From NCBI RefSeq assembly GCF_900636765.1, contig NZ_LR134313.1, positions 682,001-746,000 of the forward strand: a stretch of DNA of 64,000 nt, read 5' to 3'. This DNA comes from Neisseria canis (lineage in GTDB: Bacteria > Pseudomonadota > Gammaproteobacteria > Burkholderiales > Neisseriaceae). Both the position numbers and the translations under genes were made by a program. Below, in pieces: positions 17,922 through 28,227 of this stretch; within the stretch, counting starts at the first letter, position 1, and the number at the start of each line of letters is the position of its first letter. Under the pieces are notes generated by a model, which made no database searches, had not been told where the DNA came from, and saw only the letters and a program-made list of their open reading frames with translations.

Positions 17922-18389
17922 ATGAATGTATTAAACAGCCTAACCGCAAAATTGTCGGCCAAACAGCTTACCGTTACTTGTGCCGAATCGTGTACCGGTG
18001 GATTGCTGGCGGGCGAGTTAACGCGCCTGAGCGGCAGCTCTACCTGGTTTGAAACAGGTTTTGTTACTTACAGCAACGAAGCCAAACACAAGCTGCTGGG
18101 GGTGCGTGAGGAAACCTTGGCTCAATATGGAGCCGTAAGCAGGCAAACGGTTGAAGAGATGGCCGCGGGTGCGCTCAAGGCTGCGGATGCTGATTTTGCT
18201 TTAAGCATTTCGGGCATTGCCGGGCCAACCGGCGGCAGCGCGGAAAAACCAGTGGGCACAGTATGGTTCGGTTTGGCATCGGCTGAAAGTGTGGAAGCAA
18301 AATGTGTGAAGTTTGAAGGCGGCCGCGATGAAATCCGCGCGCAGGCGGTGGCATACGCGCTTGCGTGGTTGGATAGTGTGGTGCAATAA
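17922..18389 (+). CDS. pncC: Nicotinamide-nucleotide amidase (CinA C-terminal family)
   Basis: Stand-alone PncC/CinA-C enzyme of 155 residues that deamidates NMN to nicotinate mononucleotide, recycling the NMN released by DNA ligase. The complete family pattern is present: LTVTCAESCTGGLLAGELT, SSTWFETGFVTYSNEAKHKLLGV, GAVSRQTVEEMAAGAL, FALSISGIAGPTGGS and KPVGTVWFGLA. Length equals that of E. coli YgaD/PncC. It sits 21 nt behind the MscS gene with AGAGCC as a weak ribosome site, so the two may be co-transcribed. Together with PncA at 6885 it suggests an active pyridine-nucleotide salvage route. Confidence 0.93.
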   Translation: MNVLNSLTAKLSAKQLTVTCAESCTGGLLAGELTRLSGSSTWFETGFVTYSNEAKHKLLGVREETLAQYGAVSRQTVEEMAAGALKAADADFALSISGIAGPTGGSAEKPVGTVWFGLASAESVEAKCVKFEGGRDEIRAQAVAYALAWLDSVVQ

Positions 18390-18452
18390 TTTATCTTGAA
18401 TTCAAAAAGTTAATTGCAATATTCGTTAATCGGTTTATCTGAGGAAAATAAT

Positions 18453-20081
18453 ATGTTCCTGCGGTTTTGTCGGTCTTTCATTGCCGTTTCCGTGGCTGTC
18501 GCTTTTTTAAGCGCGTGCAACCAGTCTTTACCGTCCTCTTCCGATACAAAATCAGCTGAACGCTCTCCTATGATGCAGCCCGCTGAGATGAGCATAGCCA
18601 TGAGTGGGCCTGTCAAAGCTGCGGTGGAAATGCCCAGGCCGCGCGAAAATACCGAGCGTTACGGCAAAATCGACACCAATCCCGTACATGCCGTGGCGCA
18701 AACACCGGTTTCCACTTTCAGCATTGATGTGGATACCGGTAGCTATGCCAACGTCCGCCGTTTTCTGAGCAATTCGGGCAGGTTGCCGCCGAAAGATGCG
18801 GTACGCATTGAGGAAATGGTTAATTATTTCGACTACCATTACCCGCTGCCGGAAGGCGGCAAACCTTTTGCCGTGCACACCGAAACCGTTGATTCCCCTT
18901 GGCAGAAAGATGCCAAAATCATCAAAATCGGCATTCAAGCAAAAGATTTGGCGGTGAAAGCGCTTCCGCCGGCCAATTTGGTGTTTTTAGTAGATGTGTC
19001 GGGCAGCATGGATAGCGAAAACAAACTGCCGTTGGTGAAGCAAACCCTGCGCCTGTTAACCGAACAATTGCGCGAGCAGGACAAAGTTACCCTGATTACC
19101 TATGCCAGCGGTGAAAAGCTGGTGTTGCCGCCCACTTCGGGCAAACACAAAGAAACCATTTTGCGCGCTGTTAACGAGCTTAGTGCAGGAGGAGCAACCG
19201 CAGGCGAAGCGGCGATTCAAATGGCGTATAAAGAAGCGGAAAAAGCGTTGGTGAAAAACGGCATCAACCGCATTCTGCTGGCAACCGACGGCGATTTTAA
19301 TGTGGGCATCACCGATTTTGAAACGCTCAAAAGCATGGTTGCGGAAAAGCGCAAAAGCGGCATATCGCTAACCACATTGGGTTTTGGCGAAGGCAATTAC
19401 AATGAAAATCTGATGGAGCAGCTGGCCGACGCGGGCGACGGAAATTACAGTTACATCGATAACCGGAAAGAAGCCCAAAAAGTATTGCAGCGCCAGCTTT
19501 CCTCCACGCTGGCCACCGTTGCGCAAGACGTGAAAATCCAAGTTGAATTCAATCCGGCTACCGTAAAAGAATACCGCTTGATCGGATATGAAAACCGCCT
19601 GTTGAAACAGGAAGACTTCAATAACGATAAAGTGGATGCGGGCGACATCGGAGCCGGCCACAGCGTGACCGCGCTGTATGAAATTATTCCGGCGGGTAAA
19701 CAAGGCTGGCTGAATGAATCGCGCTATCAAAAGCCGGCTCAAACGGCCGGCGGCAAAAACGAATACGCCTATGTGAACTTGCGCTATAAACTCCCCGGCC
19801 AAGAGAAAAGCATTTTGCTCAGCCAGCCGGTGGCGGTTAAAAGCAAGCCGCTAACACAGGCTTCAGACAATACCCGGTTTGCATTGGCTGTAGCCGCTTA
19901 CGGGCAGGCATTGCGCGGCGGCGAGTATAACGGCAATATGGATTGGGGCAGCATCGTCCGGCTTGCCCAAGGCGCAGCAAAACCCGATCCTTACGGCTTG
20001 CGCGAAGAATTTATAGAGCTGGCGAAAATTGCCCAGAGCTTGAGCAGCAAAGCGCCGGAAGCGCAAATCAATCTGAAATGA
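18453..20081 (+). CDS. von Willebrand factor A domain lipoprotein (YfbK-like)
   Basis: Exported lipoprotein of 542 residues. ATG 18453 (MFLRFCRSFIAVSVAVAFLS) is chosen because GAGG lies upstream and it gives a proper signal peptide with lipobox LSAC; an earlier ATG at 18414 would bury it. An N-terminal YfbK-type domain (TPVSTFSIDVDTGSYANVRR, IEEMVNYFDY) precedes the VWA domain at about residues 180-350, with MIDAS motif DVSGSMDS and distal TDGDFNVG; a C-terminal DUF3520-like region follows (RFALAVAAYGQALRG). Such proteins bind metals and partners in the periplasm or outer membrane; no specific function is established. It stands alone, ending at a DUS terminator. Confidence 0.88.
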   Translation: MFLRFCRSFIAVSVAVAFLSACNQSLPSSSDTKSAERSPMMQPAEMSIAMSGPVKAAVEMPRPRENTERYGKIDTNPVHAVAQTPVSTFSIDVDTGSYANVRRFLSNSGRLPPKDAVRIEEMVNYFDYHYPLPEGGKPFAVHTETVDSPWQKDAKIIKIGIQAKDLAVKALPPANLVFLVDVSGSMDSENKLPLVKQTLRLLTEQLREQDKVTLITYASGEKLVLPPTSGKHKETILRAVNELSAGGATAGEAAIQMAYKEAEKALVKNGINRILLATDGDFNVGITDFETLKSMVAEKRKSGISLTTLGFGEGNYNENLMEQLADAGDGNYSYIDNRKEAQKVLQRQLSSTLATVAQDVKIQVEFNPATVKEYRLIGYENRLLKQEDFNNDKVDAGDIGAGHSVTALYEIIPAGKQGWLNESRYQKPAQTAGGKNEYAYVNLRYKLPGQEKSILLSQPVAVKSKPLTQASDNTRFALAVAAYGQALRGGEYNGNMDWGSIVRLAQGAAKPDPYGLREEFIELAKIAQSLSSKAPEAQINLK

Positions 20082-20111
20082 TAATGCGGGCTGTACCGCG
20101 GCAACCCGATG

Positions 20112-20151
20112 ATGCCTGTCTGAAAACTTGCTGCCTGTTTCAGACAGGCAT
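20112..20151. terminator. DUS hairpin after the VWA lipoprotein gene
   Basis: ATGCCTGTCTGAAA and complement separated by an 11-nt loop, with TTT after the right arm. Confidence 0.7.
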
Positions 20152-20184
20152 TTAACCCGCCAATACTGTTGATATGCAAAAATC

Positions 20185-20832
20185 ATGTTTTCATCCCCTT
20201 CTTCCAACAAGCAACCTTGCCGGCCTTACAACGACCAAAACTGGCCGTTTCGAATTATGCTGTTAATCGTGTTTGCCGGTGCACTGGCATGGGGTGCCAT
20301 TGTTTACTACATTTACCATCTGGCAGAAGAGGCTAAAAAACGCACGGTGCAGACCATTGCGTCTGCCGATGCCATTATGGTGTTGGGCAATGCGGTTAAC
20401 CGCAACGGTTCGCCCAACCCCTGCCTGCGTTCGCGCGTAGAAGCCGGTGTGTCGCTTTATTATGCCGACAAAGCGCCTATGTTGCTGATGTCGGGCGGCA
20501 CCGATAGCGATGGCAGCAACGAAGCCGAAGCCATGCGTGATATTGCTTTGTCATTGGGCGTGCCCGCCGCCCATATCCGGTTGGAAAACCGCTCGGAAAG
20601 CACTTATGAAAATATCGCGTTCAGCACACCTTTGCTGAGCGGCAAAGACAGGATTGTGCTGGTAAGCGACGGTTTTCATTTGGCCCGCGCCGAATGGCTG
20701 GCGGCCAAGCAGTGGCCTCGGAAAAACATCCAATCCTACTCCGGCGCAGGTTGCCGCGAGCCTGATTGGCAGTATACCCGTAAACTGATACGCGAAAGCC
20801 TGGCTTGGGCGAAGGCTCTGTTTGTGCATTAG
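20185..20832 (+). CDS. YdcF/SanA-family (DUF218) membrane protein
   Basis: 215 residues with one N-terminal transmembrane helix (IMLLIVFAGALAWGAIVYYI), then a DUF218 domain facing the periplasm: ADAIMVLGNAVNRNGSPNPCLRSRVEAGVSL is cut here by motif as ADAIMVLGNAV, then LLMSGGTDSDGSNEAEAM, SESTYENIAFS and IVLVSDGFHLARAEWLA. SanA and ElyC of E. coli share this fold and influence envelope integrity. The enzymatic activity is not known. The start ATG 20185 gives the expected short cytoplasmic tail. Monocistronic; purB follows with its own -10 box. Confidence 0.82.
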   Translation: MFSSPSSNKQPCRPYNDQNWPFRIMLLIVFAGALAWGAIVYYIYHLAEEAKKRTVQTIASADAIMVLGNAVNRNGSPNPCLRSRVEAGVSLYYADKAPMLLMSGGTDSDGSNEAEAMRDIALSLGVPAAHIRLENRSESTYENIAFSTPLLSGKDRIVLVSDGFHLARAEWLAAKQWPRKNIQSYSGAGCREPDWQYTRKLIRESLAWAKALFVH

Positions 20833-20873
20833 CGGCCTGCCGAAAGCGTGCCATGAGATGCCGTTGCTTGAGG

Positions 20874-20879
20874 TATAAT
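20874..20879 (+). promoter_or_regulatory. Candidate -10 box for purB
   Basis: Perfect TATAAT 94 nt upstream of the purB start; no convincing -35 hexamer was found at the right distance. Confidence 0.45.
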
Positions 20880-20958
20880 TATCCGCTTTACAGCGTATTA
20901 CCGTGAAGCCTGCCTTTCTCCGAGGCTGATTTGCCCTAGCTCAATCCGAAACAGATAG

Positions 20959-22338
<1,380 letters not shown>

Positions 22339-22372
22339 AAATCAAAATGCCTGTCTGAATATTTCAGACAGG

Positions 22373-23451
22373 GGCGGATTCGGATTTGAAGTGCAACTTT
22401 CCATAACAGAAAAAGGCCGGTATGCGGTAGCATACGGCCTTTCCTGCAAGAAAGATTGCCATGAGCTACACACAACTGACCCAAGACGAACGATACCACA
22501 TCCAATACCTGTCCCGCCACCACAGCATCAGCGAAATCGCCAAACTGCTTAACCGCCACAAAAGCACCATCAGCCGCGAAATCAAACGGCACTGCCCACA
22601 AGGGCAGCAATACAGTGCCGAAAAAGCCCAACAGCAAAGCCGGCTTACCAAACAGCGTAAGCGAAAACCCTATAAGCTCCATTCCCGGCTGATTCAACAC
22701 ATCGACACCCTCATCCGACTCAAACTCAGTCCCGAACAAGTGTGCGCCTATTTGCACAAACACCACCAAATCACACTCCACCACAGCACCATTTACCGCT
22801 ATCTGCGTCAAGACAAAAGCAACGGCGGCACTTTGCGGCAGCATCTCAGAATAGCCGGCAAATCCTACCGTAAACGCTACGGCAGTACATGGAGCAGAGG
22901 CAAAGTACCCGACCGCGTCGGCATTGAAAACCGACCCGCCATCGTCGACCAAAAATCCCGCATCGGCGATTGGGAAGCCGACACCGTCGTCGGCAAAGAT
23001 CAGAAAAGCGCATTACTGACCTTGGTCGAGCGGGTTACCCGCTACACCATCATCTGCAAGTTAAAGAACTTCAAAGCCAAAGACACTGCCAACGCCGTCA
23101 TCAAGGTATTGAAGGCGCATAAAAACAGGGTACATACCATTACCATGGATAACGGCAAAGAATTCTACCGACACATCCGAATAGCCCAAGCATTGGAGGC
23201 GGAAACCTATTTTTGCCGCCCCTACCGTTCTTGGGAAAAAGGACTGAATGAAAATACCAACGGACTCATCCGCCAATATTTCCCCAAACAAACCGATTTC
23301 CGCAACATTAGTGAGCGGGAAATACGCAGGGTTCAAGATGAGCTGAACCATAGGCCAAGAAAAACACTTGGCTATGAAACGCCAAGTGTTTTATTCTTGA
23401 ATCTGTTCCAACCTCTACTGCCTGAGTGTTGCACTTGAAATTCGAATCTAA
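22373..23451 (+). mobile_element. IS1655-type insertion sequence, copy 2 (intact), inserted at the edge of a DUS hairpin
   Basis: 1079 bp with the same ends as copies 1 and 3. The left flank ATGCCTGTCTGAATATTTCAGACAGG is described here as a DUS hairpin (22348-22372) whose final CAT is displaced by the element. The right flank begins AGGACATTCG, so AGG is a plausible 3-bp target duplication. Removing the element would leave ...CAGACAGGACATT, close to but not exactly the closed DUS (CAGACAGGCAT). Confidence 0.92.
22461..23438 (+). CDS. IS1655-type transposase (IS30 family), intact
   Basis: Full-length 325-residue DDE transposase. N-terminal helix-turn-helix about residues 15-40 (SISEIAKLLNRHKSTISREI), second HTH-like region SPEQVCAYLHKHHQITLHHS, catalytic Asp in IGDWEADTVVG, Asp in ITMDNGKEFYRH, and Glu in LNENTNGLIRQYF. 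It ends YETPSVLFLNLFQPLLPECCT, the tail missing from copy 1. It differs from copy 3 at YRYLRQD against YNYLRDD and ISEREIRR against ISHREIRR. Probably functional. Confidence 0.93.
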   Translation: MSYTQLTQDERYHIQYLSRHHSISEIAKLLNRHKSTISREIKRHCPQGQQYSAEKAQQQSRLTKQRKRKPYKLHSRLIQHIDTLIRLKLSPEQVCAYLHKHHQITLHHSTIYRYLRQDKSNGGTLRQHLRIAGKSYRKRYGSTWSRGKVPDRVGIENRPAIVDQKSRIGDWEADTVVGKDQKSALLTLVERVTRYTIICKLKNFKAKDTANAVIKVLKAHKNRVHTITMDNGKEFYRHIRIAQALEAETYFCRPYRSWEKGLNENTNGLIRQYFPKQTDFRNISEREIRRVQDELNHRPRKTLGYETPSVLFLNLFQPLLPECCT

Positions 23452-23508
23452 AGGACATTCGATTGTTATGAAATATCTTTATTATATAAAAATTATATAA
23501 AAACTGTA

Positions 23509-25185
23509 TTAGAACAACCCTGTGATGATGCCTTCATCGTTCACATCAATTCTTTCTGCCGCCGGGGAAGCGGGAAGCCCGGGCATTTTCATCATGTTTC
23601 CGCATAAGGCGACGATAAAGCCGGCGCCGGCTGATAAGGTAATGCCGCGAACGGTTATCCGAAAGCCGTTGGGGCGGCCTAAGAGCTTGGCGTTATCGCT
23701 TAATGAATATTGCGTTTTGGCCATGCAGACAGGCATTTTATCCAAGCCGAGTTTTTCCAATGATTGGATTTCAGCCATGGCTTCCGCGCTGAAATCTACG
23801 TCTTCCGTACCGTAAACCTTTTGAGCGATGGTACGGATTTTTTCGGGAATGCTTGCCTGTTCATCGTAAGCAAAAGAGAAGCGGTTGGGCTGTTGTTCGA
23901 TGGCGGCCAATACTTTTTCGGCCAAATCAATACCGCCTTTCCCGCCTTTTTCCCACACCTCGGTTAAGGACACTTCTACGCCGTGCTCTGCACAGGCTTG
24001 CTTGATTAAATCCAATTCTTGATTGGTGTCGGACACAAATCGGTTGAGGGCAACCACAATAGGCAGGCCGAACACGTTTTTAAGGTTGTCGATATGTTTC
24101 AACAAATTGGGCAAACCTTTTTGCAGAGCTTCCGGATTTTCGCGGTTTAAATCGGGCTTTGCTACGCCGCCGTTATATTTGAGTGCGCGAACAGTAGCCA
24201 CGATAACGGCTGCATCCGGCTTGAGGCCGGCCAATCGGCATTTGATGTCGCAGAATTTTTCTGCGCCCAAGTCGGCACCGAAGCCGGCTTCGGTTACGGC
24301 GTAGTCGCTCAAATGTTGAGCCAAAAGCGTGGCGGTTACGGAGTTGCAGCCGTGGGCAATGTTGGCAAACGGGCCGCCGTGTACGAATGCGGGCGTGCCT
24401 TCTATGGTTTGCACCAGGTTGGGTTTGATGGCGTCTTTCAACAAGGCGGCCATTGCGCCGTGGGCTTTTAAGTCGCGGGCGTAAACCGGCTGCCCGTCGT
24501 GGCTGTATGCGACCAGTATATTGCCTAAACGTGTTTTGAGGTCGGTCAAGTCTTTTGCCAGGCAAAACACGGCCATCACTTCGGATGCAACGGTAATATC
24601 AAAGCCGTCGGGGCGCATCACGCCGTCTGTGGGCTTGCCCAAGCCGCTGATAATGTTACGCAGTTGGCGGTCGTTTATATCGACGGCGCGGCGCCATAAC
24701 ACGCGCTTGGGGTTGATATTTAATTGATTTCCTTGGTAAATGTGGTTATCCAGCATGGCGGCCAGCAGGTTGTTTGCCGCGCCGATAGCGTGAAAGTCGC
24801 CGGTAAAGTGCAGGTTGATGTCTTCCATCGGCAAAACTTGGGCATAGCCGCCGCCTGCTGCGCCGCCTTTGATGCCGAAAACAGGGCCGAGCGAAGGTTC
24901 GCGCATGGCCACCGCAGCGTTTTTGCCGATTTGGTTCAACGCATCGGCCAAACCGATGGTTACGGTGGTTTTACCCTCGCCTGCGGGTGTGGGGTTGATG
25001 GCGGTAACCAGAATCAGGCGGCCTTGTTTTTTGGGCAGGGCAAACGCATCGGCGGGGTTGATTTTGGCTTTGTATTTGCCGTATTGTTCAAGTTGATCGG
25101 CAGAGAGACCGAGTTTGGCAGCTATGGTTTGGATGGGTTGCATCGCGGTTTTGCGGGCGATTTCTGCATCGGATCGGTGGCTCAT
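23509..25185 (-). CDS. fhs: Formate-tetrahydrofolate ligase (10-formyl-THF synthetase)
   Basis: ATP-dependent C1 enzyme that joins formate to tetrahydrofolate; 558 residues from ATG 25183-25185 ([12 protein letters not shown]), chosen for AGGAG a few bases upstream rather than the longer frame to 25221. P-loop [19 protein letters not shown] (about residues 65-83), then [23 protein letters not shown] (split by motif as [10 protein letters not shown] and [12 protein letters not shown]), the FTGDFHAI signature, and [15 protein letters not shown]. It supplies formyl groups for purine and fMet synthesis, complementing purB nearby. The gene converges on IS1655 copy 2, with only about 57 AT-rich nt between, so its native terminator may have been displaced. 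Confidence 0.95.
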   Translation of the reverse strand: MSHRSDAEIARKTAMQPIQTIAAKLGLSADQLEQYGKYKAKINPADAFALPKKQGRLILVTAINPTPAGEGKTTVTIGLADALNQIGKNAAVAMREPSLGPVFGIKGGAAGGGYAQVLPMEDINLHFTGDFHAIGAANNLLAAMLDNHIYQGNQLNINPKRVLWRRAVDINDRQLRNIISGLGKPTDGVMRPDGFDITVASEVMAVFCLAKDLTDLKTRLGNILVAYSHDGQPVYARDLKAHGAMAALLKDAIKPNLVQTIEGTPAFVHGGPFANIAHGCNSVTATLLAQHLSDYAVTEAGFGADLGAEKFCDIKCRLAGLKPDAAVIVATVRALKYNGGVAKPDLNRENPEALQKGLPNLLKHIDNLKNVFGLPIVVALNRFVSDTNQELDLIKQACAEHGVEVSLTEVWEKGGKGGIDLAEKVLAAIEQQPNRFSFAYDEQASIPEKIRTIAQKVYGTEDVDFSAEAMAEIQSLEKLGLDKMPVCMAKTQYSLSDNAKLLGRPNGFRITVRGITLSAGAGFIVALCGNMMKMPGLPASPAAERIDVNDEGIITGLF

Positions 25186-25268
25186 ATCGGCTCCTGTTTG
25201 GGTTAGGCTGAAATTGCACATATTATAGCCGAACTGGTTTTTCTTATTGAGATTGAGAAGGCTGCTTA

Positions 25269-25700
25269 ATGGTTACGGGCTCTTGGTTTTATTGGGCGCT
25301 GGCTTCCGCTTTTTTTGCCGCGCTCACGGCGGTGTTTGCCAAAGTGGGTTTGCAGGGGATTGATTCGGACTTTGCAACCTTTATCCGAACGCTGGTGATT
25401 ATCGCCGCGCTGGCGCTGTTTCTCACTTATACGGGCAAATGGCAGGGTGTGGAAGGATTCAGCGGGAAAAACTGGGCATTTCTGATTCTGTCGGGTTTGG
25501 CAACGGGCGCTTCGTGGCTGGCTTATTTCAAGGCTTTGCAGCTGGGCGAGGCTTCGAAAGTGGCGCCGGTGGATAAATTCAGCATCGTGTTGGTAACCGT
25601 GATGGCGGTGCTGTTTTTAAAAGAACGTCCGAGCGCGCAGGAATGGTTGGGCATCGGTTTGATTACGGCGGGCGTGCTGGTTTTGGCGTTGAGAAAATAA
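25269..25700 (+). CDS. EamA-family membrane protein, single repeat
   Basis: Integral membrane protein of 143 residues, half the usual ten-helix DMT/EamA transporter. About five hydrophobic segments are visible ([87 protein letters not shown]), matching one EamA repeat. Motif [17 protein letters not shown] with [15 protein letters not shown] is the classic EamA end. Single-repeat forms act as dimers, as in EmrE-like relatives. No break or frameshift is evident, so it is a natural short form. The substrate is unknown. Confidence 0.83.
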   Translation: MVTGSWFYWALASAFFAALTAVFAKVGLQGIDSDFATFIRTLVIIAALALFLTYTGKWQGVEGFSGKNWAFLILSGLATGASWLAYFKALQLGEASKVAPVDKFSIVLVTVMAVLFLKERPSAQEWLGIGLITAGVLVLALRK

Positions 25701-25715
25701 CCCCGCTGTTGCGGA

Positions 25716-25757
25716 ATGCCTGTCTGAAAAGAGCGCACCGGTTTTTTCAGACAGGCA
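25716..25757. terminator. DUS hairpin after the EamA gene
   Basis: ATGCCTGTCTGAAAA and complement around a GC-rich loop, ending with a T6 run inside the right arm rather than after it. Confidence 0.65.
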
Positions 25758-25834
25758 TGGTTATGCCGAAGCCGGTGCAATAAACTTTGCCGATTCGTGT
25801 ACAATCTTGCCTTTTCCCAATCCTTCAATATCTT

Positions 25835-26398
25835 ATGCCGCGCCCGTTTTCCGCACCGTTTTCCCGCCGTTTGTCCAGCCGTCTGAAACGCGGCGGCCTG
25901 GTCGCCTATCCCACCGAATCATGCTACGGCTTGGGCTGCCTGCCGCAGAACGTGCGTGCGCTGCAAAAATTAGTGCGCCTCAAAAAGCGGCCGCAGCATA
26001 AAGGCATGATTGTAATCGGCGACGGTTTGCTCCGCTTGCTGCCTTTGTTGAAAGGCCTGTCTGAAAAAGAACAGCAAGGCATTGCTGCCGCTTGGCCCGC
26101 GCCGCTCACTTACCTTTTGCCCGTTTCATCCAAAGCCCCCGTTATGTTACGCGGCAAGGGCCGCAGCAAGCTGGCCGTTCGGGTGCCGGCGCATCAAGGC
26201 GCACGCGCATTATGCCGCGCTTTGCGCACCCCGCTGGTTTCCACTTCGTGCAACAAAGCGGGCAAGCGGCCCTGCAAAACCGAGCGTGAAGTGCGGAGGC
26301 AATTCGGGCGGCAGGTTGCCGTTGTCGGCGGGCGCTGCGGCGGCGCCAAAACACCGAGCCGCATAGTGGATTGGGCGAGCGGCACGCGCTTGCGTTGA
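25835..26398 (+). CDS. tsaC: Threonylcarbamoyl-AMP synthase (TsaC/YrdC)
   Basis: Makes threonylcarbamoyl-adenylate, the precursor of t6A37 in ANN-decoding tRNAs; TrmO at 6108 methylates the same modified base. 188 residues from ATG 25835 (MPRPFSAPF). YrdC-fold motifs: LKRGGLVAYPTESCYGLGC, VRLKKRPQHKGMIVIG, LTYLLPVSSKAP, KLAVRVPAHQGARALCRAL, LVSTSCNKAGKRPCKT. Within the gene is GCCGTCTGAA (25876-25885), the uptake core of other Neisseria, and a TG-type DUS at about 26055. The stop TGA shares a base with the next DUS. The preceding TACAAT near 25799 may be a -10 element. Confidence 0.92.
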   Translation: MPRPFSAPFSRRLSSRLKRGGLVAYPTESCYGLGCLPQNVRALQKLVRLKKRPQHKGMIVIGDGLLRLLPLLKGLSEKEQQGIAAAWPAPLTYLLPVSSKAPVMLRGKGRSKLAVRVPAHQGARALCRALRTPLVSTSCNKAGKRPCKTEREVRRQFGRQVAVVGGRCGGAKTPSRIVDWASGTRLR

Positions 26399-26432
26399 TG
26401 CCTGTCTGAAACATAGGTTTTCAGACAGGCAT
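26398..26432. terminator. DUS hairpin overlapping the tsaC stop codon
   Basis: ATGCCTGTCTGAAA...TTTCAGACAGGCAT; the A of the first arm is the last base of the TGA stop of tsaC. Confidence 0.75.
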
Positions 26433-26575
26433 TGTGGCTTATATTCCGCAAATGAAACAAAGCATTAAACATACATTAATGTATCTAAGCGCTATGCCTG
26501 CCTGAAACATTGCTACAAGCAGCCAAACCCATTAAAATACAAACATTTGAATCTAAATAAACAAGCATTCCAGCA

Positions 26576-27373
26576 ATGACCCAGCCCTTTATCGAAATGA
26601 AAGACGTGGCCTTTGCCTACGGCGACCGCCCCATTTTGAACAATGTTAATTTCAGCATTGAGCGGGGTAATTTCGCCGCCATCATGGGCGGTTCGGGCAG
26701 CGGCAAAACCACGCTGATGCGCCTGATTACCGGGCAGATTCATCCGCAAAAAGGGCAGGTTTTGGTGGAAGGGCGCGATTTGGCCGCGCTTTCTGCGTCC
26801 GAACTGTATGAACACCGCCGCCGCATGGGCGTTTTGTTTCAACACGGCGCGCTGTTTACCGATTTATCCGTGTTCGACAATATTGCCTTCCCGATGCGCG
26901 AATTAACCGAGCTGCCGGAAGACGTGATTCGGGATTTGGTGATTTTAAAATTGAACGCTGTGGGGCTGCGCGGTGTCGAACATTTAATGCCGTCGGAATT
27001 GTCGGGCGGCATGGCCAGGCGGGTGGCCTTGGCGCGTACCATTGCGCTCGACCCGGAATTAATGCTTTATGACGAACCGTTTACCGGCTTGGATCCGATT
27101 TCGCTGGGCGTGATCGCTTTATTAATCAGCCGCATCAACACGGCGCTGCGCTCTACCAGCGTGATGGTGTCGCACGATGTGGCGCAATCGTTTGCCATTG
27201 TGAACCAAGTGATTTTTCTGGCGCACGGCGAAGTGATGTTTTCCGGTTCGCCCGAAGAAATCCACACAATGGATTCGCCGTGGGTGCAGCAGTTTATCGG
27301 CGGCAAGCCCAACGGGCCGGTGAGCTTCCGTTATCCCGCAGAAACCACCCTGCAGCAGGATTTACAGGTATAA
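26576..27373 (+). CDS. mlaF: MlaF, ATP-binding subunit of the Mla phospholipid transporter
   Basis: Cytoplasmic ATPase (265 residues) of the MlaFEDB complex that moves phospholipids between inner and outer membrane to keep the outer leaflet asymmetric. Walker A GGSGSGKTTLMRLI, Q-loop LFQHGALFTDLSVFDN, ABC signature LSGGMARRVALARTIALDPE, Walker B LMLYDEPFTGLDPIS, and the H-loop SVMVSHDV. It heads the six-gene operon mlaFEDCBA. A 73-nt gap to mlaE carries an inverted DUS pair. No clear ribosome site precedes ATG 26576. Confidence 0.95.
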   Translation: MTQPFIEMKDVAFAYGDRPILNNVNFSIERGNFAAIMGGSGSGKTTLMRLITGQIHPQKGQVLVEGRDLAALSASELYEHRRRMGVLFQHGALFTDLSVFDNIAFPMRELTELPEDVIRDLVILKLNAVGLRGVEHLMPSELSGGMARRVALARTIALDPELMLYDEPFTGLDPISLGVIALLISRINTALRSTSVMVSHDVAQSFAIVNQVIFLAHGEVMFSGSPEEIHTMDSPWVQQFIGGKPNGPVSFRYPAETTLQQDLQV

Positions 27374-27389
27374 CCGGAATACCGGCCCT

Positions 27390-27420
27390 TTCAGACAGGC
27401 ATCATGAATGCCTGTCTGAA
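27390..27420. repeat. Reversed-polarity DUS pair inside the mla operon
   Basis: TTCAGACAGGCAT-CATGA-ATGCCTGTCTGAA lies between mlaF and mlaE. The arms are in the opposite order to most DUS hairpins here and no T-run follows, so it is unlikely to terminate transcription. Confidence 0.75.
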
Positions 27421-27446
27421 TCTGAAAAACACAATATGAAAACCCT

Positions 27447-28223
27447 ATGAGCTTTTTCCAATTTATCGGCGCCAAAGTTTTAAACTTTCTGCAAATCCTC
27501 GGCAGCCAGATTCTGTTTTTTTTCAGGATAATCGGCGCTTCCGGTTCGGCCGTTATGCGGCCGCGCCTGAGCCTGCGCCAGATTTATTTCGCCGGCGTTT
27601 TGTCGATGCTGATTGTGGCCGTGTCCGGCCTGTTTGTCGGCATGGTGCTCGGCTTGCAGGGCTATACCCAGCTTGCCAAATTCAAATCGGCAGATGTTTT
27701 GGGCTTTATGGTGGCCGCTTCCCTGCTGCGCGAGCTGGGGCCCGTGTTGGCCGCCATACTGTTTGCCAGCAGCGCGGGCGGCGCCATGACCAGCGAAATC
27801 GGTTTGATGAAAACCACCGAGCAGCTCGAAGCGATGAATGTGATGGCGGTTGACCCCGTGTCGCGCGTGGTGGCACCGCGCTTTTGGGCCGGCGTACTTT
27901 CCATGCCGCTTTTGGCTTCGATTTTCAATGTGGCGGGGATTTACGGCTCGTATATCATCGGCGTACAGTGGCTGGGGCTGGACAGCGGCATTTTCTGGTC
28001 GCAGATGCAAAACAATATTTCGTTCAGCTACGATGTGCTTAACGGTTTGATCAAATCGGTGTTTTTCGGTGTGGCCGTTACCCTGATTGCCGTTTATCAA
28101 GGCTTTCACGCCAAACCCACATCGGAAGGCATTTTACGCGCCAGCACGCGCACGGTGGTTTCTTCCGCACTCACCGTTTTGGCCATTGATTTTATCTTAA
28201 CCGCCTTTATGTTTACCGGATAA
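27447..28223 (+). CDS. mlaE: MlaE, permease subunit of the Mla transporter
   Basis: Inner-membrane permease of 258 residues, MlaE/YrbE family. Five or six hydrophobic segments are seen, with the conserved ELGPVLAAILFASSAGGAMTSEIGLMK loop (written by parts: ELGPVLAAILFA, SAGGAMTSEIGLMK) and EQLEAMNVMAVDPV, the MlaF-contact region, plus PRFWAGVLSMPLL. A run of eight T (27516-27523) encodes part of an early Phe-Phe-Phe stretch. It ends 4 nt before mlaD, so the two are tightly coupled. Confidence 0.95.
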   Translation: MSFFQFIGAKVLNFLQILGSQILFFFRIIGASGSAVMRPRLSLRQIYFAGVLSMLIVAVSGLFVGMVLGLQGYTQLAKFKSADVLGFMVAASLLRELGPVLAAILFASSAGGAMTSEIGLMKTTEQLEAMNVMAVDPVSRVVAPRFWAGVLSMPLLASIFNVAGIYGSYIIGVQWLGLDSGIFWSQMQNNISFSYDVLNGLIKSVFFGVAVTLIAVYQGFHAKPTSEGILRASTRTVVSSALTVLAIDFILTAFMFTG

Positions 28224-28227
28224 CACT

